DNA of 64,000 nt from Kordia antarctica (GTDB lineage Bacteria > Bacteroidota > Bacteroidia > Flavobacteriales > Flavobacteriaceae), in the NCBI RefSeq assembly GCF_009901525.1, contig NZ_CP019288.1:248001-312000 (forward strand). The letters are read 5' to 3'. The notes under the pieces were generated by a model, which was not told where the DNA came from, did no database searches, and worked only from the letters and a program-made list of their open reading frames with translations. Numbering within the stretch: position 1 is the first letter of the stretch; each line of letters opens with the position of its first letter. Positions 1 to 9,158 of this stretch are shown here, piece after piece. The position numbers and the translations under genes are program-made.

Positions 1-1
1 A

Positions 2-2104
2 ATCAACTTAGTTGGCGATCAATTGCAAATTACGGGTACTGGTTTTGTGGGTTTTTTAGATGCTGATCTTCACATCAAAAATCCTTTCTATTTTCCATCA
101 ACGCTACATGCACATTTTGGTTTTGTAGACAACCTTAATACGGTTTGGCTTTCAACATTTAACAAAGGAATATACAAACTGCCATATCTGCAACAGCAAA
201 TAAAATATCTATTCAACGAAGATAAAATTCAAGGTTTTAATGTATTGAATGGCGAATTATATGCAAATATTTTCAACAAAGGAATTTACAAATTCGATCC
301 GTTAAGAAAAGAATTTAATGAATTTATAAAGGTTGAAGAATATATTTTTAGTGCGAATGAAATAGAAGAACTTGGCAAAAATTATTTTACAACAAAGACA
401 AAAATTTTCATTGAACATCACAATCAACTCACAACGGTAGATTTTAACGAGGGTCAAAAACAATCTGGTATACTGAACAGTTTGGCGCGAAAATTTATAT
501 TCTTTGAAGATTATTTATATGGCAATTTTTCTTTCGGAATTAACAAAATAAATACCAATGATGTATCTATTGAAAAAGAATACATTCAAAAAGGGACTAC
601 CGATATTCTAACCTTTAAAAATCGTTTGTTAATTGCTACTACAAACGGTTTGAGAGAGCTGAAAAATGATTCAATTCATTCCATATATTTCAAAAATAAT
701 ACGCTTGATACATCTATTTTAAATCTAACAAAAATAACCGATCAATTACTTTTGATAAATACGGACGGATTTGGCTCATATCTCACAAATTTAGAAACCA
801 TACAGCCATTAAAAGGTTCGGAATTCTTAATTGTGCAAGATGCTTTTATTGAAGATAAATCGTTGTGGTTAGCTACAAATACTGGTGTTTTGCACTTTAT
901 TAAAAAAGATGAAAGCTACAAATTAAACCGAACATACAATCAGAATGATGGTTTACCAAATAACAATATCAATTCGGTATATGTAAACGAAACCGATTTG
1001 ATCGTTGCTACAAATAGCGGATTGGCGATTCTGCCAAAAAATCAGAAAAAGCAAAGTCTTTTATTGGACGTTTTCATAAAAAAAGCAAGTTACAATTCGG
1101 AAACAATTACAACCGAAAATAATAGCTTTGCGTATGTAAATAACAATACGTTAAGTGTTGAGGTTTCGCGCATCGATTTCTCTGAAGATCAACATACAAG
1201 TTACACCTATAAATTAGAACCGATACAAAAAACGTGGAGTACTTCTGTTACGAATGTGTTCAACTTTAACGACTTACAACCAAATACGTATACGTTAAAA
1301 ATTGCGTCAAATACGATTGAAAAACAAATCAGTTTTACCATAAAACCATTATGGTGGCAAACATTGTGGGCAAAAATAGGCGGAATATTTTTGCTATTGA
1401 TTGGAATCGTATTTACGGTTTGGCGCATCAGTAAAAAAAGTCAAGAAAAGAAAAATGAAAAATTACTACAAGAAAAGCAGCTTTCCGAAATACAACTCAA
1501 AGCATTGCGTTCGCAGATGAATCCGCACTTTGTATTCAACTCGTTGGCTGCGATTCAATATTACATTAATAACAATGAAATAAAGGCTTCCGAAACATAT
1601 TTAGTGAAATTTTCAAAGCTTATCAGACAGTTTTTTGAACTTTCAAAAGAAACCGAAATCAACTTGGAACAAGAAATAAAACTCATCAAAAACTATTTAG
1701 ACATTGAAAAATTACGTTTCAAGGAAAAATTTGAATATCAAATCCATATTGATGATTTGCTAAATACAAAAACAAACAAAATACCAACGATGTTGTTGCA
1801 ACCAATTGTTGAAAATGCGGTAAATCACGGAATTTTCAATAAAATGGACAACGGAAAAATTGATATTTATTTCAAATTTATTGATGAAAAAAACTTTCAA
1901 ATTGAAATCGTTGACGATGGAGTAGGCGTTGTAAACACGCAAAACAAAGCAACTAAAAAAGTGAAATCTTCCAATGTGTTGGATGATCGCCTGAAATATT
2001 TAAACCAATCTGAAAACTGGAAAATTATATACAAAACAGAAGAATTGCATCCAGAATTGACAGATAAAGGAAACAAATCAACTTTTATAATTACACAATT
2101 ATAA
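2..2104 (+). CDS. Sensor histidine kinase, LytS-like (5' truncated by window edge)
   Basis: The frame is open to the left edge of the window, so the true start lies upstream. The long N-terminal part (about residues 1-360) resembles the ligand-binding beta-propeller of Bacteroidota two-component regulators, followed by a Y_Y_Y-like beta domain (about 360-440), one membrane helix (about 445-468), a short coiled coil, and a His_kinase domain. The phospho-His motif QMNPHFVFNSL is clear, and the ATP-binding part shows LLQPIVENAVNHG and IVDDGVG. It should phosphorylate the LytTR regulator that starts 3 nt after its stop. The ligand is unknown. Confidence 0.9.
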   Translation: MNLVGDQLQITGTGFVGFLDADLHIKNPFYFPSTLHAHFGFVDNLNTVWLSTFNKGIYKLPYLQQQIKYLFNEDKIQGFNVLNGELYANIFNKGIYKFDPLRKEFNEFIKVEEYIFSANEIEELGKNYFTTKTKIFIEHHNQLTTVDFNEGQKQSGILNSLARKFIFFEDYLYGNFSFGINKINTNDVSIEKEYIQKGTTDILTFKNRLLIATTNGLRELKNDSIHSIYFKNNTLDTSILNLTKITDQLLLINTDGFGSYLTNLETIQPLKGSEFLIVQDAFIEDKSLWLATNTGVLHFIKKDESYKLNRTYNQNDGLPNNNINSVYVNETDLIVATNSGLAILPKNQKKQSLLLDVFIKKASYNSETITTENNSFAYVNNNTLSVEVSRIDFSEDQHTSYTYKLEPIQKTWSTSVTNVFNFNDLQPNTYTLKIASNTIEKQISFTIKPLWWQTLWAKIGGIFLLLIGIVFTVWRISKKSQEKKNEKLLQEKQLSEIQLKALRSQMNPHFVFNSLAAIQYYINNNEIKASETYLVKFSKLIRQFFELSKETEINLEQEIKLIKNYLDIEKLRFKEKFEYQIHIDDLLNTKTNKIPTMLLQPIVENAVNHGIFNKMDNGKIDIYFKFIDEKNFQIEIVDDGVGVVNTQNKATKKVKSSNVLDDRLKYLNQSENWKIIYKTEELHPELTDKGNKSTFIITQL

Positions 2105-2107
2105 GCC

Positions 2108-2848
2108 ATGAAAACATTGACTGCCATACTTATTGATGACGAAATTTCTAATCTAAAAGGATTAGCGCAAAAACTAGGAAAACTGTTCTCAGGTATTGAA
2201 ATCACAGCTACATTTCAAAAACCAGAAGATGCTGTAAAAGCATTAAAAAACCAGCAACCCGATTTGGTTTTCTTAGACATTGAAATGCCTAGAATCAACG
2301 GTTTTGAATTGCTAGCGAAGTTAAAAGAAATACAATTTCAGGTCATATTTGTAACTGCGTATAGTGAATATGCAATTGAAGCATTCAAACAAAATGCGAT
2401 CGATTATGTCCTAAAACCAATTGATGATGAAGATTTAATAATCGCTGTGAACAAAGCAATTACGGTGATTCAGACGAAAAATGATTTAGAAAATAACTCA
2501 AAACTCGTTAATCTACTGACGAATATAATCTCCAATAATAACAAAATAATTGTGCCAACAGCAAAAGGCTTGTCGTTCATTCCTGAAGAAGAAGTCATGC
2601 ATTTAGAAGGATTTAGCGGTTATACCAAAATTCATCTCACAAACACAACTACACTCACGAGTTCATACAATCTTGGGAAATTTGAAAAATTATTAAACCC
2701 GAAGTTCTTCAAATGCCACAAATCGCATATCGTAAACTTGGAAAAAGTACGCCATTTCGAAAACGAAGGCTATTTAGTATTGGATACTGACGAACGCATT
2801 CCGATTTCCAAAGCCAACAAAAAAGCCTTCTTGGAACTTTTTCAATAA
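2108..2848 (+). CDS. LytTR-family response regulator
   Basis: This 246-aa protein has an N-terminal receiver domain with acidic pocket D10/D11, phospho-acceptor D57 in FLDIEMP and the conserved Lys in YVLKPID. A C-terminal LytTR DNA-binding domain (about 140-246) follows, with KCHKSHIVNLEKV, typical of the family. It begins 3 nt after the histidine kinase, so the two are co-transcribed and form a cognate pair. Targets cannot be read from the sequence. Confidence 0.95.
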   Translation: MKTLTAILIDDEISNLKGLAQKLGKLFSGIEITATFQKPEDAVKALKNQQPDLVFLDIEMPRINGFELLAKLKEIQFQVIFVTAYSEYAIEAFKQNAIDYVLKPIDDEDLIIAVNKAITVIQTKNDLENNSKLVNLLTNIISNNNKIIVPTAKGLSFIPEEEVMHLEGFSGYTKIHLTNTTTLTSSYNLGKFEKLLNPKFFKCHKSHIVNLEKVRHFENEGYLVLDTDERIPISKANKKAFLELFQ

Positions 2849-2975
2849 ATAGCTTCAATCATTTTGATTATTGGTGGGATTCTTTTAGATTTAGGGGTAA
2901 TTGAATTATAAGATTTGGTTGTATTAGAAATGACAGTGATTCTTGTTATACATATATACGTTACTACACATTTGA

Positions 2976-3776
2976 ATGAATATCGACAGCAGAGATAAAT
3001 TAGAAGAATGGCTCACCCAAAACTATTGGTTTGAAGATGGATTTATATCTGAAATTAATGTATCCAAAAATGGACTTGAAATTGTAGCTGGATATCAGAT
3101 AGTTGGAACATATGTCGCAGGTGAAAAGCGGAAATTAAAGGAGTTTTGTTTAAAACCAATCGGGCTTACGAATTGGACTTATAAAAAAGAGCAATTTACA
3201 CCAACAGAAGAATCTTATATTAATGGAATTGACTTGATAGAAAAGGGTATTGGTTTAAAATTTGATACAGGAAGTCTATTTGAAATGAGTTGTGAATCCA
3301 TAGAAATTAGCGAACCTAAAATCACTCAAACCTACACGAAACCTTGGATTAGTAATTATGAAATTCATTTAAGCGTATTTGGAAAAGAAATTCCAAGACC
3401 TAATTATTGGATTAAGAAATTTGAGGAATACAATCTTAGAATAGGTTTTAGATACTTTTCGAGTGAATTTATCCAACTCGAAAAGGTTCCATATCCAGAT
3501 TATAGTGGATATTTTATACAAATTTTAAATAAAATTAACGAAACTCAAAAAGGACTCTTTTTTAAATTTATAGATTTGGAAAATGATGAATTAACAATTG
3601 GAATTGAAAATCAGGACGAAAATGAAGAGTTATTCAAAACGGTTCAGTCAATAATTTCAGGTTGGAAAAACACCACAATTAATTCTGGGAATGTAAACTT
3701 TACAGGAGAGGAATTTAAAGAGTTTTTAGAAAACGGAAATTATCCCGAACAAATCGAAAAAATAAAAAACGTGTAG
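2976..3776 (+). CDS. Hypothetical protein, 266 aa
   Basis: I do not recognise a family. The protein is soluble (no signal peptide or membrane segment), rich in aromatic and acidic residues, and alternating strand-like segments suggest a mainly beta fold. The ATG start at 2976 is the first in frame. It follows the two-component pair by 127 nt in the same direction and is probably transcribed separately. Proteins of this composition are often seen near Bacteroidota toxin/immunity loci, but nothing here shows such a role. Confidence 0.7.
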   Translation: MNIDSRDKLEEWLTQNYWFEDGFISEINVSKNGLEIVAGYQIVGTYVAGEKRKLKEFCLKPIGLTNWTYKKEQFTPTEESYINGIDLIEKGIGLKFDTGSLFEMSCESIEISEPKITQTYTKPWISNYEIHLSVFGKEIPRPNYWIKKFEEYNLRIGFRYFSSEFIQLEKVPYPDYSGYFIQILNKINETQKGLFFKFIDLENDELTIGIENQDENEELFKTVQSIISGWKNTTINSGNVNFTGEEFKEFLENGNYPEQIEKIKNV

Positions 3777-3904
3777 TAATATTGTAAACAATCGAAACTT
3801 CTCAATAAAAAAATATATACCATTCTCATTAAGAAACTTCGCAAAATCCATCAATTTAAAATTCCCGTTCTTTACATATAAATTACCCCGAAATTATTGC
3901 ATAC

Positions 3905-4381
3905 ATGAAGCCAGTTACCGTAACAATATTAAAAAAAGAATTAAAGCAACATTCTCATGAAGAACTCATTGAAATTTGTTTAAAACTGGCAAAATTTAAA
4001 AAAGAGAACAAAGAATTACTTACCTATGCGCTGTTTGATTCTCATGATGAAGATGCATACATTCGTGAAATTAAAGAAGAAATCGATGTAGAATTTTCAA
4101 AACTAAATTATGACAGTTTGTATTACATCAAAAAAGGTGTGCGCAAAATTTTACGTTTTATCAAAAAGTACATCAGATATTCCAAAAAGAAAGAAACCGA
4201 AGCAGATATTCTCCTATACTTTTGCAGTAAGTTGCAAGAATTAAAGCCAGCACACATGCGAAGTCTACAAATGATAAACATATATGATCGACAATTAGCT
4301 ATGGCGAAAAAAGCAATTAGTACGCTTCATGAAGACTTACAATACGACCTTAATTTGGAGTTGGAAAAATTGGAAGATTAG
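3905..4381 (+). CDS. Hypothetical protein, 158 aa, helical
   Basis: A small charged cytoplasmic protein predicted to be almost all alpha-helix, very rich in Lys, Glu and Leu, with a basic central patch (RKILRFIKKYIRYSKKKE). No signal peptide and no recognised domain. The ATG at 3905 fits the open frame. I recall similar small helical proteins as conserved hypotheticals in Flavobacteriia; the function is unknown. Downstream is repeat-rich non-coding DNA. Confidence 0.7.
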   Translation: MKPVTVTILKKELKQHSHEELIEICLKLAKFKKENKELLTYALFDSHDEDAYIREIKEEIDVEFSKLNYDSLYYIKKGVRKILRFIKKYIRYSKKKETEADILLYFCSKLQELKPAHMRSLQMINIYDRQLAMAKKAISTLHEDLQYDLNLELEKLED

Positions 4382-4744
4382 ACTCGCTTCATTTCGACAA
4401 GCTCAATGTGAATGCTTTTGGACTCGTTCCCGCGTAGGCGGGAATCTCTTGGATCGCTGCGCTTTTAGAAACGGCTTTGCCTTTTAGTATCGCTTTGTTC
4501 TTGGTATTTTAGTAGTTGAGTCCTTAAGTAATTTTCAAATCATCACATTTTCCTCACGCTAGCGCGAGTTTCACAACTCGTGCCGATAAACAAGCTAAAA
4601 AAACATTCGTGCATTCATGACAACATCTCGATACAATTTTTCTTCATTTCATTACGAAAAACCACTCGATGTGACGCTAGTATTATAACAATTAATAAAT
4701 ACTTCACAAGTATTGAAAGTCTTGACTCTTTAAGCAGAGCGATC
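4382..4744. repeat. Intergenic region built of dispersed short repeats
   Basis: No convincing gene. The stretch holds a copy of the CTTCGAC..GCTCA-type motif (about 4385-4412), a palindrome of the CCCGCGTAGGCGGG type (about 4426-4446), and several units of the form ATCGCTnCGCTnTTAG/TTGG (about 4447-4515). All recur in other intergenic gaps of this window. An open frame at 4580-4786 has no coding character and overlaps the end of the next gene. Confidence 0.6.
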
Positions 4745-6304
4745 TTACTTCTTCACATTTCCTCCCAAATACTCACAATCTCTTAAGGATTGCATTCCAG
4801 TAAATGGTACAACTGTTTTTTCATACATATACGTGCTGTCTAATTCTTTTGACAAATTATGATCGTCTACATTTACTTCCACATCTTTCATATTAAATTG
4901 ACATGGATGCTCGTGACCTGCGGCATGTGTAATCTCAACAAATTCTTTTCTAAAAGTCTTAAAATATTGCGCCAAACGGACTGATTTCAACGTCGGATCA
5001 ATTCCAGCTTGCAACCATTTACTTTGCGTTGCAACTCCTGAAGGACATTTATTTGTATGACAAACTTTTGCCTGAATACAACCAATACTCATCATCGCTT
5101 CACGCGCCACATTAATACAATCAACGCCCATAGCGAAAGCCATTGCTGCTTTGGCAGGAAACCCTAATTTTCCACTTCCTACAAATACAATTCGCTCAGA
5201 AAGACCTTTGCGTTGGAATAATTTATACAAATCTGCAAATCCGTAGACCCAAGGTAATGACACATGATCTGCAAAACTTGGTGGCGCAGCTCCAGTTCCA
5301 CCTTCGCCGCCATCAACAGTAATAAAATCTGGTCCTTTTCCAGTTGCTTTCATAATATCAGCCAACTCTTCCCATTGATCCAATTTTCCAATGGCAGCTT
5401 TTACGCCAACAGGCAAACCTGTCGCTTCGGCAATTGCTTCCACAAAATCCATTAGTTCAGGGACATTTGAAAATGCTTTATGATTTGGTGGCGATAATAC
5501 ATCTTTTCCAACTTCAACACCTCTAATTTTTGCAATTTCTGGTGTAATCTTTGCGCCAGGTAACACACCACCTTTTCCAGGTTTTGCACCTTGTGATAAC
5601 TTTACTTCAATGGCTCTGATAAAAGGATTTTCTTCTACCAACTTGACCATTTTTTCCATAGAAAAGCCACCATCTTCCGAACGAACTCCAAAATATCCTG
5701 TTCCAAAATGAAACACAACATCGCCACCATGACTATGATGTGGAGACAATCCGCCTTCGCCAGTGTTGTGATATGCGTTCGCCATTTTAATACCTTTATT
5801 CATGGATTCTACTGCTTTCGCTGATAAAGAACCAAAACTCATTGCAGACACATTTATAATTGAAGCTGGACGATATGGACGTTTTCTTTTGTTGAATTCT
5901 CCCATTATTTTTGCACACGGTAAAAATGTCATATCCGTTGCATGTGGATGATTTTCAGGTACTTTATACGGCATCATGGCATTATTTATAAACACATATT
6001 GATGCGCATAAATATCTCTGTCGGTTCCAAAACCTTCGTAATTGTTTTCTTTTTTCGCGGAAGCGTAAATCCAGCCACGTTCAATACGGTTAAAAGGCAA
6101 TTCTTCGCGATTGTTTGCTACAAAATATTGTCTAATTTCGGGTCCAATACTTTCAAGCATGTATCGAAAATGACCAACTATTGGGTAATTGTGACTTATA
6201 GTGTGACTTTTTTGTAAAACGTCTCTAATTGCGACGAGTAAAAGTCCAATTAAAATCCACATCCACCACGTAATACTTCCTAAAAAGGATAAAACTGTGT
6301 CCAT
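4745..6304 (-). CDS. FMN-binding glutamate synthase family protein, membrane-anchored
   Basis: 519 aa. An N-terminal membrane helix (about residues 10-28) is followed by a GltB/GltS central FMN-binding barrel: SFGSLSAKAVESMNKG, the phosphate-binding VDGGEGGTGAAP, and the Cys cluster CIQAKVCHTNKCPSG that in glutamate synthase binds a 3Fe-4S cluster. The glutaminase domain of true GltB is absent, so it probably uses ammonia or another substrate; the reaction of this stand-alone family is not settled. Its ATG lies 5 nt after the stop of the M20 amidohydrolase, so they form an operon. Confidence 0.88.
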   Translation of the reverse strand: MDTVLSFLGSITWWMWILIGLLLVAIRDVLQKSHTISHNYPIVGHFRYMLESIGPEIRQYFVANNREELPFNRIERGWIYASAKKENNYEGFGTDRDIYAHQYVFINNAMMPYKVPENHPHATDMTFLPCAKIMGEFNKRKRPYRPASIINVSAMSFGSLSAKAVESMNKGIKMANAYHNTGEGGLSPHHSHGGDVVFHFGTGYFGVRSEDGGFSMEKMVKLVEENPFIRAIEVKLSQGAKPGKGGVLPGAKITPEIAKIRGVEVGKDVLSPPNHKAFSNVPELMDFVEAIAEATGLPVGVKAAIGKLDQWEELADIMKATGKGPDFITVDGGEGGTGAAPPSFADHVSLPWVYGFADLYKLFQRKGLSERIVFVGSGKLGFPAKAAMAFAMGVDCINVAREAMMSIGCIQAKVCHTNKCPSGVATQSKWLQAGIDPTLKSVRLAQYFKTFRKEFVEITHAAGHEHPCQFNMKDVEVNVDDHNLSKELDSTYMYEKTVVPFTGMQSLRDCEYLGGNVKK

Positions 6305-6309
6305 ATAAT

Positions 6310-7578
6310 TTAGTTATTTAGGTAATCTATACTTAATTGAATAAAAGCTTTTACGCCTAGTTTCATTCCGCTTTCATCAATATAAAAATCGGGCGTATGA
6401 TGTGAAGTTGCTTCTTTTCCAACAGGTTTTCCTCCTAAGAAGAAATACAAACCTGGCACTTCTTTCTGGAAGAATGAAAAATCTTCCGCGCCTGTAATTG
6501 CTTTAATTTCTATCACATTTTTTGTTCCTGCTGCTTTTTGTAAAGATGGCAACATTTGCGCTGTTAAACTCGGATCATTATACGTAATAGGATATCCTTT
6601 TTCGATGTCAATTGTTGCTTCTGCTCTGTATGCTTTCGCGATTGCTGGCACCATTTCTTTCATTCGTTTGTTGATAAAAGCTTGCATGTCATAATCTAAC
6701 GTACGAATAGTTCCGATCATAATAGCTTCTTCAGGAATGATATTACTACGAACGCCACTTGTAATTTTACCAATCGTAATGACTGCACCTTCTTTCGTAA
6801 GTTCAGATTCTCTACTGATAATGGTTTGCAATCCGTCAATAATTTTTACACTTGCCATAATTGGATCTACACTAGACCAAGGTCGTGAACCGTGACTTTG
6901 TTTTCCCTTCACTTTAATTTCAAAACTCTGTGAAGCTGCCATAATTCCGCCAGGTTTATAACTGATGGTTCCAACATCATATCCAGCGCTAATGTGTAAT
7001 CCGAAAATAGCGTCTACATCAGGGTTTTTTAAAACACCTTCTTTTACCATCATTTCTGCGCCACCTTCTTCGCCTTTTGGCGCGCCTTCTTCCGCAGGTT
7101 GAAAAATGAATTTAATCGTTCCTCTAATTTTATCTTTATGTTTAGAAAAAATTTCGGCAACGCCCATTAATATCGAAATATGTGTATCGTGTCCGCAGGC
7201 ATGCATTACGCCAGTATCGACACCATCAAACGTAGTTGTAACGGTTGATTTAAAAGGAACATCGGTGCGTTCTGTTACGGGAAGTGCATCAATATCAGCA
7301 CGTAATGCTAATACTTTTCCGGGAAGATCGCCTTTTAAAATGGCAACAACACCAGTATGTGCAACATTGGTTTGTACTTCTAAGCCTAAAGCTCTCAGGT
7401 GTTTTGCTATTTTTTCAGCGGTTTTAAATTCTCTATTAGATAATTCTGGATTTTGGTGAAAATCACGTCGCCATTCAATTAATTTTGCTTCAATAGCATC
7501 AATATCTTTTTCAAATACGTCTTGTGCTTGCGCGAAAGAAAAGGATAGAAAAAAGATTGCGAAAAGTAGTTTTTTCAT
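6310..7578 (-). CDS. M20-family amidohydrolase, secreted
   Basis: About 422 aa from the ATG at 7578; a longer reading to 7629 is possible, but the 7578 start gives a clean signal peptide (MKKLLFAIFFLSFSFAQAQ). The M20D features of N-acyl amino-acid amidohydrolases are present: MHACGHDTH, the EEGAPKGEEGGAEMM region with the catalytic Glu, HISAGYDVG, a dimerisation domain around KGKQSHGSRPW, and C-terminal ITGAEDFSFF. It likely hydrolyses N-acyl or indole-type amides in the periplasm. First gene of an operon with the glutamate-synthase-like gene. Confidence 0.9.
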   Translation of the reverse strand: MKKLLFAIFFLSFSFAQAQDVFEKDIDAIEAKLIEWRRDFHQNPELSNREFKTAEKIAKHLRALGLEVQTNVAHTGVVAILKGDLPGKVLALRADIDALPVTERTDVPFKSTVTTTFDGVDTGVMHACGHDTHISILMGVAEIFSKHKDKIRGTIKFIFQPAEEGAPKGEEGGAEMMVKEGVLKNPDVDAIFGLHISAGYDVGTISYKPGGIMAASQSFEIKVKGKQSHGSRPWSSVDPIMASVKIIDGLQTIISRESELTKEGAVITIGKITSGVRSNIIPEEAIMIGTIRTLDYDMQAFINKRMKEMVPAIAKAYRAEATIDIEKGYPITYNDPSLTAQMLPSLQKAAGTKNVIEIKAITGAEDFSFFQKEVPGLYFFLGGKPVGKEATSHHTPDFYIDESGMKLGVKAFIQLSIDYLNN

Positions 7579-7626
7579 AGTATTGTAAGATTGGATAGTT
7601 ATAAACATAGTTTGTGCGTACAATTT

Positions 7627-7656
7627 CAAAGATATTCAATTTTTTTGTTTGTCAAA
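7627..7656 (-). promoter_or_regulatory. Bacteroidota-type promoter for the amidohydrolase operon
   Basis: On the minus strand the -7 box reads TATCTTTG (7627-7634), an exact match to TAnnTTTG. A TTTG -33 box (7653-7656) lies 18 nt away. This gives a leader of roughly 45 nt and supports the 7578 start. Confidence 0.5.
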
Positions 7657-7817
7657 CTTCATTTAGAAAAGATAATAAGTATTCTTATTATAACCAAGAC
7701 TATATTTAATTAACAAATAACATTTTTTTGTGGAAAAGGCAGTTAACAACATTAATTATTACTTAATAAAATTTCACACATTAATTCTTACATTGTTTTA
7801 TGTAAAATAATCAAAAT

Positions 7818-8276
7818 ATGTTACCATTTTTATTAGGACTAGGAGCAATTGCTGTTATAGCTAAAGTGATTTATAATAATTCAGAAGAAGAAGTTGAAGA
7901 TAAAAAAGTCTTTATAAGTTTTTCAATGAAGGACGTAAAATATAGAGATTATCTTGTGGAACAATCTGAAAATGATAGATCACCGTTCTCTTTTGTTGAT
8001 ATGTCAGTTAGAGAAGCTTGGGATGATGATAAATGGAAAGCAGAGTGCAAGAAAAGGATAGAAACCTGTGATGGATTGTTGGTTTTGATAAGTGATAATT
8101 TGGAACAATCTAAAGGTGCAATATGGGAAATAAAGTGCGCGAAAGAAGAAGCAATACCAGTTTACGGAATGCATATTTTTAAGCATAAAAAATGTAAAAT
8201 TCCTAAAGAATTAAAAGGGCATAAAATTATAAAATGGTCTTGGGATAATTTGAAAGATATAGTAAACTCAATTTAG
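7818..8276 (+). CDS. TIR-like (ThsB/DUF1863-type) protein with N-terminal membrane anchor
   Basis: 152 aa. Residues 2-20 form a hydrophobic anchor, then an acidic spacer, then a TIR-like domain from residue 29: VFISFSMKD (strand A), DMSVREAWDDDKWK, the I-x-x-CDGLLVLIS strand, and AIWEIKCAKEEAIPVYG with E104 at the usual catalytic position. This matches the MTH538/ThsB TIR-like family, whose Thoeris members make a cyclic ADP-ribose signal on phage infection. No ThsA-like NADase or SIR2 gene is adjacent, so it is an orphan here. Alternatively it is a signalling or NAD-related protein unrelated to defence. Confidence 0.75.
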   Translation: MLPFLLGLGAIAVIAKVIYNNSEEEVEDKKVFISFSMKDVKYRDYLVEQSENDRSPFSFVDMSVREAWDDDKWKAECKKRIETCDGLLVLISDNLEQSKGAIWEIKCAKEEAIPVYGMHIFKHKKCKIPKELKGHKIIKWSWDNLKDIVNSI

Positions 8277-8357
8277 GACTAGGCTTATCTATTAGAAAAA
8301 AAGCCTCCAGTTTCGTGAAAGTTCTTTTGTTTTTTTAAATTATAATAGGTTGCATTC

Positions 8358-9125
8358 TTAGTTGCAAACTGGTTTCGGAAATAATTCTTTATATCTACTT
8401 AAAACTTCGTATGCATTCTCACAAATTCCTTGCGTTGGCACATGGTTTGTGGCTTCAAGATAGCGTGCACAAATAACTTCCTGATATACTTCTTGAAAAG
8501 TATATTGTCCAACAAAAAACTTGTAATAAATATATAAGGCTGTAATAGTTACCGAACGACTTCCGCCATCATGACAATGAATGAATAGATTTCCTTGCTG
8601 ATAAAAATTAGTCATCGGATCTCCAGGGTTTTTAGTAGTTTCTTGTGTTTGCTCCGTAAGTGAAGGAAAATTTAACAACTGATCTGCCATATAAATAGCA
8701 GATACCAATGTCATCATTTCATTTTCATTTCCATCAACAAGTGCAACTTTACTAAGCAATGATGGAAAATACCAAATACCAAGTTCCTCATCAAAAATTT
8801 TTATGATTTCTGGGTCAGTAGGATCATATGCATTTTGTAAATCAGCAGGATCATTCACATCATAAGCAACATTTAAAACACCAGCAATAGTATTAGGAGA
8901 TATTAGATTCTGTTCCAAACCATAACCAATACCAACATAAATATATTGTACTTCAAGTCCTTTAGGTACTGATGCATTTGGTATTTGAAAAATAGGCGTC
9001 ATTATGTTTGACTCTTGAAGATTCGTAGGTCGTATCCAAGGTTGCTTAACAGAACAAAAACCTGGTAAATCAGGAGAATCTTGTTGTTTAATGTTATATA
9101 ATTCTTCACAAAATGTTTGTGACAT
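8358..9125 (-). CDS. Dual-specificity/tyrosine phosphatase-like protein
   Basis: 255 aa. The active-site loop HCHDGGSRS fits the HCxxGxxR(S/T) signature (C184, R190), and LVDGNEN near residue 130 may supply the general acid. The whole chain aligns with the C-terminal half of the next gene upstream, including CEEL, PxGxxxQYI(Y/F)VGxG, VLNVAYDVND, QLLNFPS and GICENAYEVL. It looks like a tandem duplicate that lacks the histidine-phosphatase domain. No signal peptide. It starts 33 nt after the paralogue's stop, probably in the same transcript. Substrate unknown; several Cys in the N-terminus are unlike the neighbour. Confidence 0.75.
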   Translation of the reverse strand: MSQTFCEELYNIKQQDSPDLPGFCSVKQPWIRPTNLQESNIMTPIFQIPNASVPKGLEVQYIYVGIGYGLEQNLISPNTIAGVLNVAYDVNDPADLQNAYDPTDPEIIKIFDEELGIWYFPSLLSKVALVDGNENEMMTLVSAIYMADQLLNFPSLTEQTQETTKNPGDPMTNFYQQGNLFIHCHDGGSRSVTITALYIYYKFFVGQYTFQEVYQEVICARYLEATNHVPTQGICENAYEVLSRYKELFPKPVCN

Positions 9126-9158
9126 AATAGTGTAGTTTTAGTTGGTTGTTTTTTCAGT

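Noticed and set aside
4580-4786. Plus-strand 68-codon frame in the repeat gap
   Set aside because: No coding pattern, overlaps the end of the glutamate-synthase-like gene and lies in repeats.
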